Part shown: positions 24,311 to 36,602 of the stretch, piece by piece | How positions within the stretch are numbered: position 1 is the first letter of the stretch | Layout: every line of letters starts with the position of its first letter | DNA from: Strigamia acuminata | Taxonomy: Eukaryota > Arthropoda > Chilopoda > Geophilomorpha > Linotaeniidae | Length of the DNA: 64,000 nucleotides | Assembly (NCBI GenBank): GCA_949358305.1 | Contig: OX442317.1 | Coordinates: 7,506,186-7,570,185 of the forward strand | Direction: 5' to 3' | The notes under the pieces: model-generated | The model's database searches: none | What the model saw: only the letters and a program-made list of their open reading frames with translations | What the model was told of the DNA's origin: nothing | Made by a program: the position numbers and the translations under genes

Positions 24311-27122
24311 AAAAGAAAAAAGATACGGGTATCTCTTCTAAAATTATTCAGCAATCAAACAATTTCCATCATTCCCTTTAACTTGAGTGTAATTGATGAA
24401 ATTACACAAAGCGAAACTTGAAACGAGATTAAAAATGAGGAGGTCGAAGCCCAAACTTTTCTCATTTTCCAGTGTAATGGTTCAGCCCATTCATCAAGAG
24501 CGGATCTGGCTGCTAGAGAATTAGCCTAGAGACCGTTTTCCCGATGACGCCATTATTTCCTAATGATCGTTAATTAGTTCGGGGTCTTTTGCCACCACCG
24601 AATTCTATGTTTCTACGTTAGGCCATCTTTAAATGCTGAGACCCTCAGGATTTTATCGACACGTGTTCTTGACATTTATCTGATTGTTCTCTTTGTCTTC
24701 AAATCTGCTGGGATTTTTTTTCCCCGCTGATTTTATCCTGAGATAATGAAGCCGCCTCACTGTTGAGTCAAGTCATGAGTGAAAGAAAAGGAAAAAAAAC
24801 GTGGATTTTCGACTATTTTAAAGAACACCTATTTTCTCATTACTTACGGCACACATCACCTGATAAATTCAAATATAAACCTAAAGAAAAAAGAAAGAAA
24901 AGTCATTAATTTAGATACAAAACACTACAATTTAAATTCGTCCAAGTTGTACCTCGCTTCGCCATCTTTACTTATCGCCCGGTAAACCTAAAGCGAGTGA
25001 TAATTTTTACATCAATATTTCACGCTAGATGGCGATGCAATATTAAGTGTATCGTCTTTCTTTGCAGGTTTAACGCCGAGCGCCTTATTGATTTCACTCT
25101 GATGAGAACAAAATTGGCTAATGATTCACTTATTTCCTGTGATTTTGCTAAATCATTTACACATCTGATTAGAAATCACACATTTCCCCCCAAATAATCA
25201 AATCCCAATAAAATTGATCTTTTTTCCACCAGTCTGCGCACACAGCAGTCGCAGTCACTCGCCGTGTAATTTGAATAAGAGAAAACTTTAGCTGGAGCTA
25301 CAAATCCCAACCCCGCCCTGTTCCCCAACCAATTCACTCGACCTGAAAAAATGTCATTACAGTTTACAGATATTCTATTTATTCAAACTGCGGGAAAAAT
25401 ATGCAAAAAAAAATGTCATATCATTCGTCCCGAACTGCATAAGACAATTTCTTAGCCAAATGCCCCTTGTAAAGACACCTCAAAAGAAATGCAATTGACA
25501 TGAAATCCCCTTTACAATGCTCCCAAAGAGATGAGTTTTCTGTTTTTGACTGACGGACATGATGGCTTCTTAACAGGTAGAGTGCACGCTGCACTAAAAC
25601 CTGTCACTTGTGCCTTTCTTGTCATTTTCACGCCACAAAATATTTCCACTTCAACTCTTTTTGACAGCACTTCTCAACGCATAACAGCTTTGAACTTCCT
25701 CCTCCAAGTCGAGAAAAGAAAACAAAAAACACACACACACTCCCTTTTAAACATACAGCTCATCTCCTTCAGCAAATACTTTTACTTAAGTACTCTCAAC
25801 ATCGTCTAAGTTATTTCACACATATTTTAATCCCAAATATCATCCACTCCAAAACGGAGTTTTCGTCGTCCGCCTCTCTCAATACGACGAAAAGTCAAAA
25901 CAACGTAGAAGGAAATAAATTATAAATTTTACGTGTAATTATGAAGCAAAATTAAAATTATACTAGGCAAATAAATATTGTTAACTTAGGTTGTCTATTT
26001 ATTATTATTAATTAATAAGCGTCAAAAAGTAAAATTGTGTCTGACGTTAAAAGCAAAAAAAATAAAATATGAAAAAATAACCCTAAGACACCTCCATCTT
26101 AGCATTAAAAATGAATAGTGTCTTGGAGGCTCAATAAGATAATGGAGTGAAATATGAAGAAAGAAAAAACGAGTCGTTTCTCATTCAATGACACACCCTA
26201 GATCTTCACCAAATAAAAATGATAAAATAAAAGTTGAACAAATTGATCGCTCTTTTTGTATTTGTTTTTCAATTCTTTCCTTTCCCTTGTTCGATATAAA
26301 CGCAGAAAAAATTATCATTAGTAATCCACGCACATGCAGGAAATGAATTATGCAAACTCACAAAAAACATACACAAACAAAAAAAAATTAAAATAAACCT
26401 GTTTCCAACTTTTTTGATCCCATTTCTTTGTCCCAAGACGGAAAGTGAGTAATAGAAAGAGGGGTATAAAGAGAGAGAAGAAAAAATCCGCCATTTCACT
26501 GAACTGCAGGAAATGAATTCAAAATTTCCCTTGGTAATTCATGTAGGGAGAGATAAAAGGGGGAAGAGAAAGCGTATTGAAAATAGTATGCAAAACAATT
26601 ATCAATTCTTTTTTTCATCCTTTTAAAAGTAGACCTGATGGTCTTTTAACACACATGATTTGATCGAATTTAGACGACAATTTCCCATCGAGTTTCCTTT
26701 AATTCCACTTGATAATTCACTTTATCAAGAGAAGAGAGTGGTTACTTTTCACCTGCTCCTGCGCCTCGCATTGGAAAAGAAAATTCTTGAGTGTTTTTTT
26801 GAATCTCGAGTTTTAGAAATGAGTGTAGGGACCTGTGCATTGAATTGTTAAATTTAGCATTCCGAATTCCACCAACATCGATCTATCAGCCCGTTAGTGC
26901 ACTTGCAAGATCTCAAAATACCTGTATTGCACTAACTGACAACCAAAGTAAAACATTCTTGTCCAATTTATGCAACAAATTCAAATATTAAGCGCATTCA
27001 TAAAGTCTAAATGTAGAATTTAACATATAATGTTGTTCATTATTTCATATTATTTCTAAAAATCATCTATTTGTTGAATTTGTGTGATTTTTAGCATCAA
27101 GATACTGAGTGCACACTGTATC
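24311..27122. other. Noncoding, no recognised gene
   Basis: AT-rich DNA with short unrecognised frames only. Confidence 0.6.
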
Positions 27123-27404
27123 CAGGGCCGGACTTAGGTATTGCGGGGCCCCAAGCAAAGATTTTTTGAGGCTCCCGTCCCCACCCCTCACCCCCCAAAA
27201 AAATTTAATATTAAAATCTATTATTATCTCTCTATATTGCATAAATCTGTAAATGTATACCGGCATGCGGCATCTTTTCGTGGAAAATGCAGATTTTTTT
27301 CGAATTTTTTTCGGAAATGTGGATTTTTTTTCGGCGGCCGGGGCCCTTGGTGGGTAGGGGCCCTAAGCAACTCTTTATTTTGCCTGTACGTAAGTCCGGC
27401 CCTT
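27123..27404. mobile_element. hAT-like element with CAGGGCCGG ends
   Basis: The left end CAGGGCCGGACTTAGGTATT is mirrored at the right by TAAGTCCGGCCCTT, with GGGGCCC just inside each end. This is a well-known type of hAT terminus. No exact 8-bp duplication was seen. The right end abuts a MITE family 1 copy whose left third is missing, so the element may have landed in or replaced part of that copy. Confidence 0.65.
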
Positions 27405-27657
27405 ATGGTTTGTACATTAAAAAATAAATTTCAAAATACAATTGAAAAAATTCATTTGAAAATGCATTCATACCATATAAGACAAATAATAAAAACGCAT
27501 TTCTTAATACATTTAAAAAAACATATTCTCATTTTCAAACCAATAACATGCAAAAATATACTCCGTATTACACAATGCATCTTCGCAAAACCCAATGCAT
27601 TTCAAAATACATTGCAATACATTGCAATACAAATCCAATCTGCTTTTAAACCATATG
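27405..27657. mobile_element. MITE family 1, copy D (left end missing)
   Basis: It begins inside the family sequence at TTTGTACATTAAAAAATAAA and runs to the right end, complement of CTCATATGGTTTAAAAGCA. The first roughly 90 bases of the family are absent, with the break next to the hAT-like element ending at 27404. Confidence 0.65.
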
Positions 27658-30600
27658 AGTATAGATCGAGTTATCCGGGTTAGATAGGTTGTACACTCAA
27701 CTACAAGCCTTTATTTGCAACCAATCTGAGTGAGATATCATTGCACGGAGCACCGGATAGTCTACTGAGGCTCCGCAGAAGACACACTGTGGTACAATTT
27801 CGCAAGTAGCTTTTCGTTGAATGCATATTTAAAATGACTTACGACGCACAAACACACAGTATAAGACAAATCCCGAAGTTAGAAAAGAGACTCCCCTTTT
27901 TAGCTGAGTGCTTTTAAAAGGACTACACGTAAACAAAACAAAAAAACCCATCCGTTAGACAAAAAATAGACATAAAACTATTATCTGAACTTTCCCAACT
28001 GTCATCGAGCCACGTCACTCGAAAAATTGACAGTTAAAATTAAGAAATTTCAAGACGACACAGAAAATAATCAATTTGATTTTTGACGTTTCGTGACGTA
28101 ATTAATTGATTCATTTAATCAAGATTGAATATAAAGGCTTTAATACCGATTCATCTCGTTTTAAAGCCTTTTTTATGAGCCTCCTCTAGTGACAACTAGT
28201 CTTACTATCTGTATTAGATTTAATTTCCGCTCATTTCCACAGCGCCCAACTTCCGAATCGCCAAAAGGGCGCCAGTGGCACAGTGAAGACAAAATAAAAA
28301 AAGCCACAATCCACAACTTTTTTCTCGCCCTTAAAAAAAAAGTGACTTAACAGTAGTTGTAATGATGGTAATGATAGTCAAGGCGCCTCGTGAAGTCAAA
28401 AAGAAAACGAAATTTCCTTCGATTGCGCCCAAAAGGGAATAAAGTACAATGCAAGAAGTTGCAGGGATCTGTAAAAGCAATCCAAAAGTAAATGAGATGG
28501 ATAATGGCACATTGACTCAACTTCGTATTTTGGACCCAATGAACACTTTTACACCTCACTTCACCTTACATTTATTCAATCAAGTTTGCGGGTAGAAAAA
28601 GAGCATAAGAAGGAACGAGAGTGAAAAAAATTTCCACCTTTTAAACCGAACGTCATTTCCCGAATTCTCCGAACTTGATTTAAAATCTTAATCTAATTAA
28701 CGCAACTAACCGTTAATTAGAGCTATCACAAATCAAAATCAGCCGCCATCATAAGGAAAAACGAAAATTAATTGATAAATTATTAAATCGCCAGCATAAT
28801 CTTTGTAAAACTTTAGCAGCTCAACTTTAAAACTAATTCAAATTACTGCAAACGAGTTTTTAAAGTAAATTAAGCTTCATTTTAAAGCAATCGAATGTTG
28901 AGGCACTCATTTTAAGTCGGAATTGTCTATAAACTTTCCTATTAAATCAAGTTAAATTAATATTATTAAATTAAATCTTTAACGAAATTATACATTTTCT
29001 CCAGAACCTCCAACAAAAAATTTGTAAGTAGCGTAATTATTACGGACTTTAGTTGATAAACCGTGGAAAATCTACGACTTAAATTAATCAAATTAAAGAA
29101 TTCGATCCCAACCCCTAAGATCCAGCACAATCTCGTGCTTCACTGCAACATTTCATCAAATGTTGCAGTGAAGCCTTTCATCCCGCAGTGTTGTAAAATA
29201 TAAATATATTTTTGAACTATATGCTTGCTGCCCCATTTTTATTTTATTAATAACTTTTTAATTTCTAAGCCTTAATAAAAAAAATTGAAAACCCAATTTT
29301 GAAGTTCCAAAGTTGAGTTTGTTCAATATTCAAACTACAAAACAGTTTCTGAATAATTCAACCGTGTTGCTTGACTCGCGCACTTAATATGTGTCGAGCA
29401 GAAAGTGTCAGCTGCTAGAGTTTTCTTCATTTTTCTATTTAGTTGAGAAAGTGGCTAATAAGTAACGATTAAGACCGCTTCTGTCCTAATCTATTATGAT
29501 TGAATGACAGATGAGGGCCACTTCAGAGAAATAACTTGTTAAAGATGAATTTTTATTTTTCATTTTCCGATTCCCGTCTGACTACGACGCAAAAATTGAT
29601 TCACTAATGAAATTACAGTAGAAATTGATATTAAGATTGATATTACGATTCAACGTACCTATCACCCTTTCAAAAATATTTAGCAAATTTATTTTTCTCT
29701 ATATTAATACACCCAACCCAACACACAAACCCACGAGAGAGAAATGTAGTTGCAAAACATTCTTTCGTGCAATTTAACCGCATTTAAAATTCTGCCACAA
29801 TAAATCTAATGCGTAACACAAAAGCATTCATCTGACAGCTACAAATCTATACCGCAAAGAGAAAGTGAAATTCTGAATTATTTAAAATCCATTCAATGCA
29901 ACAAGCAAAAAAAAAAAAAAAAAAACTAAAGAAAAGTTTTCGCCATTTGATTTGTTTGTTTTATTCCTAAAAATAACAACCATTTTTTTTTAAAAAAAAA
30001 CCTAATTAAAAAATTTATTAATTCATTCATTCATCTCAGCTAAAAAGTTTAAAATATTTCTCCCTCAAAGCGCCGTACATTATTAATGTGTAAAAATGTG
30101 GAATTAAGTTAGCCTAGAGTTCAATTTCATTTCGGGGCCTCTGAAGGAAATAAGTACGGCGCGTATGTGAAATAATGTTAGAATTTTCCTCTGTCACTCG
30201 AGTTCATCAGCAATTGAATTGACAGAGAAAGCAAAACGGACGTAAGGTCCACTTTCTCTTCAGTCTGCAACGGAAACAATTTGTCAACCTGTCTTTTCTG
30301 CCCTCCGTTTAATAACATCCTAAAGTTCTTCCAGAGAATAATAACATTTAAACCGAATATCACAAAGAATAAAATTTAAAAAATAAAAAAAAAAATACCA
30401 AAAATTCATATTGATTTTTCTTCGTCCATCAATCAAGATCATTAAATGTTTCATAAATTCTATCGTCTTTCTCCCCCGAGAAAAAAGCGTTCTTGCTTTT
30501 CACTCAGTTTCACTTTTGTTGGTTTATTCCCTCGAACGGAGACGAAATCAAGACATCCACACTAAGCGAACAATTGCATTGTCGGCATCAATGGACGAGT

Positions 30601-30763
30601 GAGTGTGCAATAAGGTCCATTGTAATTCCATCGTATTCAACTTAAAACTCAAACTGGCGTGCTGCCGTTACCAAAGAATACACCCACCTTTAACTAATAG
30701 ATTTTAAAGAAAATACTGTAAATGCTCGATGGATAGTTATTCAATTCATTTCAATAGGTCAGG
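27658..30763. other. Noncoding, no recognised gene
   Basis: AT-rich. It holds the hairpin at 29137-29174 and a pair of GCGCCGTAC/GTACGGCGC inverted motifs (30070-30078 and 30152-30160). The frame at 30178-30363 on the minus strand has a fair acceptor-like stretch but no family match. Confidence 0.55.
29137..29174. repeat. Perfect 17-bp hairpin with 4-base loop
   Basis: GCTTCACTGCAACATTT is followed by CATC and then its exact complement. The stem is too short and the loop too small for a typical microRNA precursor. It could be a protein-binding palindrome, a slippage product or a cruciform-forming site. Confidence 0.9.
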
Positions 30764-30987
30764 TCAATTTAAACATTTATTTGAGTCATTTTGTTCAATT
30801 TAAACATTTAGTTTTGTCGTTTTGTTCAATTTAAACATTTAGTTTTGTCGTTTTGTTCAATTTAAACATTTAGTTTTGTCGTTTTGTTCAATTTAAACAT
30901 TTAGTTTTGTCGTTTTGTTCAATTTAAACATTTAATTTTGTCGTTTTGTTCAATTTAAACATTTATTTTAGTTTTTTTTGTTCAATT
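30764..30987. repeat. 31-bp minisatellite, ~7 copies
   Basis: The unit starts TCAATTTAAACATTTAGTTT and recurs exactly every 31 bases, with starts at 30764, 30795, 30826, 30857, 30888, 30919 and 30950. The four middle units are almost identical; the first and last are diverged. It is noncoding. Confidence 0.95.
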
Positions 30988-31109
30988 GAGACCTGAATTC
31001 AATTAGTATCCCGCACTCAATGAGATCATACACAAGACAAGCTTTCCTGCAATCCACTCAAAACAGATCGCGAGATGTTATTAATTGTAAAATCTAAATA
31101 ATTTAATGT

Positions 31110-31313
31110 TTATTTTATTGCAATTAGGTGTTTTATTTCGATCGTGTGTTTTTTAGATTGAGTTTTGTCATGTTTCATTTTATATTGCTCAAGGGCCGTT
31201 TTAAGTGCCCTCTTGTATGCAAATTGTGCGCCACCAAAATCCTTGCTGACCGGAAGTGCACCCCGAATATGTGTTAGAATTTCATTTAAATCCACATGCT
31301 TGCCACGCGTCTC
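31110..31313 (-). CDS. Possible 3'-terminal exon, unknown protein
   Basis: A minus-strand frame of about 66 codons ends in TAA, with AATAAA signals overlapping and just following the stop. The peptide is well mixed, charged and probably helical (many Lys, Ala, Leu, Gln), unlike the low-complexity chance frames around it. The frame opens after a stop at about 31317, so any real exon would begin at an AG just inside (for example the AG of AAACGAG). No domain is recognised. It could be the last exon of a host gene or a transposon remnant. Confidence 0.25.
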   Translation of the reverse strand, partial: ETRGKHVDLNEILTHIRGALPVSKDFGGAQFAYKRALKTALEQYKMKHDKTQSKKHTIEIKHLIAIK

Positions 31314-31317
31314 GTTT

Positions 31318-33359
31318 TAACCACCAAAGAAGTAAAATTGTTGTTTTATAATAACCATCGCCTTTTCACTTGCAACAATATACCCATCGCTGCGACGCCG
31401 GATTTATTAGGCACTCGCAAATTAATTGCATAATAGGAAGCGTTAATAAACCAAGATTTCATCTAACCACCCTTCTTCAATTAAAGCCATTGATGACTCC
31501 ATCACTTTTGTTAAACTCTGATAAAATTCTTTCACCTTTAACTAAGCTTATGGTAGCAAATTAACACTTGCTTTACCTTCTGGAGAGAACACTTGGGTGA
31601 ATTAACAGCCGGATAGCACATAATGGAAGATTTATGATAAGTCTAAAGAATTACTAAGTTTACATGAGCTCATGAGCCGAGTTGGAAAGAGGATTAAGTG
31701 CGATTAGCCTTAGCAAACCTGCAAAATCGCGGGAAAAGGAGCAAGACACTAAGTCGTCCAGCAAAGAACAGAAAATTCAAAACTGCAAAGGCTTAACTTA
31801 ATTTGTTCGCACCGTGTGCGCAGCTGCTGTTCAAGCAATAAATAAATTTAAGTGATAAAAAATTACCGTATGCTGCGTAAAAAACATTACAATTGCGCTG
31901 CAATCTCGCTTTCCATCATTATGGCGAGGAAGATTGTGTTCCAGCATGAAAAAGAGAATTTAAAAATTAAATAGAAGAAAAAAAATAAACTTTTTTAATT
32001 TAAAACATGCAAAGACGCGCTGCATACCATCTCTTATTTCAAAGCGACGGCAGGGGATTAGAAAAGCAGGAAATGTAGCGTGAACTTGCATTGGAAACTT
32101 GGATTTCTTGCCTAATGGTGTGGATAAGAAGTGGAGAAATGTGATATCTCTATCGCAATACGGATTAAAATTAAGGAAACTTACCACATCATGGGTGAAC
32201 TCATCGCACGCGCAATAGATACAAATCTTAGACCCCCGTCATCCGTCTCAACTCTCAACTAGTTTTAAATTTTAATAAGAAAAACTATAGAACTGAATCA
32301 ATCAATAATACAAATTTCAGCATGTTCTTGTCGTGTGTTTATATTATAAATTTCAAAACGCACACAAACCGAAACTTAAGAATTGAATACACGTATTGTC
32401 ACGTTGATAAAAATATAAAAATGATTCTTATCACTTGCATTGCTCACTCTACTTCAGTAACAACATATTGGCCTTATTTATCACACATTCCAAATATCCA
32501 ATTGCTGGCAGTCAGAGCAATTCGCGTTTAAACTGTAGCAAATTGCACATCACGACATCAAATGGAAGTTCCATCCTGACGGCAATTGATGGAGAAGGGG
32601 AAAATGAAAGGACATTTCTAACCGAGACGAATAGTTGAGTTGTTCTCATCTTCACGGACCCATGCGTGAAAGCGCAGCATTCCTTCCATATGATTGAAGG
32701 CAGGTATTGAGGTGAAGAACTGCGATGCTGCTCAGCGTAAAATCCCCTATCCTTTTTCCGAGTAAGGGCCCATCTTTCTCCCACGACTGCAACGGTGATG
32801 GACGATGTTTTGATAGAGAATGAAAGAGACGGACACTCATACCTTTTTCCGGTCTGGCTTCTTAAACGAATTTGACAAGGATCTTATTGCTGTCGTCCGA
32901 ACGACACCAAACTGTCACATCTCGACCAAACTCTGGCCACATTCGCCCAACTCGCACACTGCCACCTCTGCACAATCTCTACTCTCGCTGCAAGCCTGCA
33001 AACTCATTCGTCTTGTTTCTTCTTGCATTCAATTGCTAGAATGTTAAAACTACTTTTTTACATTCCAAATTTTTCTGCACAATCTATTGATGATCCCACG
33101 TATTGCACACCTTGCATTTTGTCTTTCAGTCAAGTCACGCAGCTATTAATAAGGATCAAAGAGAAAACAATTTTTCACCTTTTCCCAATTAGCAGTCATA
33201 ACAGTTCCCTCAAGACCACTCGCCATGTAACGAGCTCGTGGTTCTACGGCTTCAGTAAATGTTTGCCTACAGATCATTTGCAAACAATAATTCATGCACA
33301 GATTATGAGTAACCTAGAGTAATTAACTCATTAAAACTAAAAGCCTCATAATTTTAACC
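31318..33359. other. Noncoding, no recognised gene
   Basis: Mixed AT-rich DNA; a somewhat GC-richer stretch at about 32540-32990 has overlapping unrecognised frames on both strands. Confidence 0.5.
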
Positions 33360-33600
33360 ATATTTCTCACAAAACAAATTATTGACAAGCGCACGCACCC
33401 AAAACCCTCTCGATTTCGACTAGGGTTAGCTATGCTTATTTCTCCCACTTCGGATTTTTCGATAGCTGCAAATTTCCCTTTGTGTGCCGTCATATGGTGA
33501 CTTGCCCCCGAGTCGATCACCCAAGTATGATTGGAGTCCTTGACAGGACTCCCTGTTTCACAAATTGATGGAAATTTATTATACTACCGGTACCATAAAA
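33360..33600 (-). pseudogene. Ty1/copia retrotransposon protease fragment
   Basis: Read on the minus strand, this gives a peptide containing WVIDSGASHHMT, the aspartic-protease active site (Asp-Ser-Gly) with the His-His-Met-Thr tail typical of copia-type gag-pol. About 30 residues later comes SIAN, matching the usual position of the IANG motif. The catalytic Asp codon is at 33512-33514. Neither gag, integrase, reverse transcriptase nor LTRs are present nearby, so this is a short isolated relic. Limits are approximate. Confidence 0.75.
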
Positions 33601-35317
33601 CTTGCAAAAACCATTTGAGGTAAAAGGTGAAATTCTGTACATGTTTAATGAAAACGGCATCCAAACTATACATCAGCTTTAACCGATTAATAATTACGTC
33701 AGAATGGCAGCATCGCTTGAAATTTATGATGAGCACACAAATCACTTTGCACAATTTCCTCAAAACCTGAAATCTATCCAAGTTTCATCTCAAATTATCT
33801 TTAATGAATCAAACAGCCGTGATTATGTTTGCCCAAACAATCAACTGTAATTCCCTAATCTCAATACAGGCCTTAGACTCAACAGAAATTGCATTTACAA
33901 ACATTAAATCCGCCGGCAGATGTCAATTCAGTCGCTAATCTACTTTCACTCGCAATCAACATGCGAACATCAAAATCAGTTAAGGATGAAGATGCCATAC
34001 TTCAACAACACAACGCAGGTGCCAATGAGCACCACAAACATCTGTTTTGAAGGTGTTTGCTCTGACCCATTAGCCCAACTAATGACTTTTCACAACATAT
34101 ACGCCTTATTGAAATTCTATCAAGGACTAATTGCTTTCACAGCAGTCTAGTATCAAGAAGAACCTGAAAAATCACAAAACCAATAAAGCCCATCACTTAT
34201 GTCGTATATATTCTAAATATATCGTTAGTCTTCGGCACCATATTGCTAACACATTGTTTGCTATTATGGATTTCTCGAGGAAATAAAGTAGAGAGTTAGC
34301 GAAAACGTGGCTCCAAGCTAACAATCCAAGTTTTGTTAAAACAATGCCACTTGGTGACTTCCTACCTTGAAGCCAAGTTTCTAAATAAAAGTAATGGTCG
34401 TGCAAAGTTCAACTGGTAAATGGAAAGGCTCGCAGTCATTTGGAATTCAACAAAAGAAAGAGATGTTGTTTACTCAGTCAAACTGACTAGGTGCATTCCA
34501 AAACACATCTGTCTCTCCACTACAGTATCTAATCGAGGCCAATCTAATGACGAAATTAAGTACCACATTTTGTCGATTCTAAGACGCACCCATTTAGAGA
34601 TGTTTATCTGGAAAAAAAGTGCGTCTTAGAATCGAAGAAACATTTTAGCTCGTTGAGTCCAAATGTGCAAATGATTCCAAGAGAACACATGAAGATGAAG
34701 GTCCAACATTGGGATGGAATCTCGTACACCCTGTAAGATTCCACTAGAGAATCTCTGGAATCTGGAATCTCAGGATTTGGCTATAATTAATGTGTTCGTA
34801 CACTAAGATCCAAATTTAGCCTAAGCGGAAATAACTGGACAATCTGGTTGAGTATGAGGTGAACATTACAGTGATGTTTATTCGTGGGTCCAACTACGGG
34901 GCGCTGTCAATAGCAGCGTCACACAATAACGAGTAATAAAAACAACAAAGTTATGCAGGGACACGAACACATCAATAATCTTGCGAGATTTTACGAGATC
35001 TTGAGATGTTCCGAAGACTCCTGAGATTGAAATCTGTAGAATCTTGGAATCTTGTACACGTTTTTCACCTATGTCGCACCTCTTGAGATTATGGTTTCTC
35101 TTAGCAAGATTGCAATGTAGTCTTTTCAAAAGGGAAACAAAATCCAGACTGAATTTAAAGAAGAAAAATCTCTCCTCTTGGCAGGAAGTTGCATTTCCTG
35201 CCTGTAATGCAGGTTCAACCCCTCATCACATAACTACACCTATTTTAAACTTATTAGTGAATACAAAGAATATTTTCTAAAATCACCACAACAAGAGCTA
35301 AAGTTTTAGAATGTGTC
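33601..35317. other. Noncoding, fragments of unknown repeats
   Basis: No supported gene. It holds the hairpin at 34573-34635, a CACCCTG-TA terminus ending at 34733, and repeated GGAATCT motifs (about 34715-34775 and 35030-35060, with GGAATCTCGTACACC and GGAATCTTGTACACG as direct repeats). Confidence 0.5.
34573..34635. repeat. Perfect 17-bp inverted repeat
   Basis: TCGATTCTAAGACGCAC (34573-34589) is repeated inverted at 34619-34635 with a 29-base loop. It could be the fused ends of a tiny transposon derivative or a hairpin. Confidence 0.9.
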
Positions 35318-35611
35318 TATACTCTCGCCAACTGTAACTTGGGCCTATTTCCCATTGGATGAGCCTCATTACTCCTAACTGTGGCCTGTGTGCTACCACC
35401 AGGAAAAATAGTTCAGTTTGCTTTTAAATTTGTTTTATTATTTTTATCATTGAAATGAAGTAATATTGTTTATATTTTATTTTTTCCGGAAAGCAAACAA
35501 TTTTCTATATTTGTTATTGGTTGTTTTGTCTGGACAGCATTCAAAATGTTTTAGTATCACTAAGGCTCATCCAATGGGAAATAGGCCCAAGTTACAGTTG
35601 GCCAGAGTATA
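35318..35611. mobile_element. MITE with ~53-bp inverted repeats
   Basis: Left arm TATACTCTCGCCAACTGTAA... (35318-35370) is mirrored at 35559-35611 with only an occasional mismatch; both arms include CCATTGGATGAGCC or its complement. The total is 294 bp with an AT-rich centre. A further copy of GGCCAGAGTAT occurs at about 35826-35836, so the repeat may extend or be duplicated to the right. It has no coding capacity. Confidence 0.8.
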
Positions 35612-36570
35612 CTCATTAATTGTCTTCAATCAGCGCCTCCAAAGGTGAAAATTCTTTGTCTTTTGTGCTACATGTGCCGTTTGTCGGTTGGCAAACGTCA
35701 CAATTTCTGATTGCTACTCAAAACGACGTAGCACATTTATATCTTATTTCTTCCCCGACAGCGCTTCAAACTAGTTTTGACGTAAAGGCCAGTAATACAA
35801 ACGGACATGTTTTCTGTCAAAAATGGCCAGAGTATGAAAAAATAAAAGCAGTTCACTCACTTGTTTCTCTTAGCGGTACACATCCAGCCACGTTACTTTT
35901 CACTTCAAGAAAAAAACAACTCACTCACCTCGAAAACAACTTTTTTCACTCGCAGCAAGCAGTAAATCGGCAATACTTTTGCCATGTGAAAAACATTTTC
36001 CTTTCATTGCTAAGCATATAGTTGGTAGTTTCCAAATTTACGATCCCGTAAGGGTCTCGGGGCCAGTTGCTCGGAAGTGATGCCTTTGAATGAGACCATT
36101 TTGCTATTTAACGCGCACAAAAAGATGAAAATATTTTCCCTTTTAAATTTAATTCCAAATATAAAATACAGAATTCCTAAGATGAAACTCGACTTTCGCC
36201 TCCAACGTCTATTACAAGTCTCAAGTATTCCCAAAAGTTTACAACTCGTTGTTTTTTTTCCCATCACCTTTGTGAGACGTCTAGAAAACTTCCAAGCCAA
36301 ACACTCCACAAACCAAATACCCGGCAGTAAACACACCAAGCTATTCATACCAACAAGGAAATGAGGCAAAAGAAAAAAAGGAAAATCAATGAATACTTGA
36401 AGAGAATGGATCTGTGTTGCCATCAAATAAAGAACAAACAGCATCTCCTGCTCCTTAATCTTTAATGCGACTCTAATACTTCCTCTTCTCTTTTCCCCAG
36501 TGCAATACGAACAACATTTTTAACCTCAACAACAAAAATTATATTACTCTACCTTCTTCCGAATCTCTTC

Positions 36571-36602
<32 letters not shown>

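Noticed and set aside
30764-30987. CRISPR-like regular repeats
   Set aside because: The 31-bp units are directly tandem without spacers, in a eukaryotic genome; it is a minisatellite.
35160-35230. tRNA-like B-box GGTTCAACCCC
   Set aside because: No A box at the right distance and no cloverleaf could be drawn, so not a tRNA gene.
35620-36021. 133-codon plus-strand frame
   Set aside because: Begins within or beside a MITE and shares a repeat motif with it; no family features.
36010-36444. 144-codon minus-strand frame
   Set aside because: Hydrophobic, AT-driven composition with no recognised motif; this length is close to chance expectation for the window.
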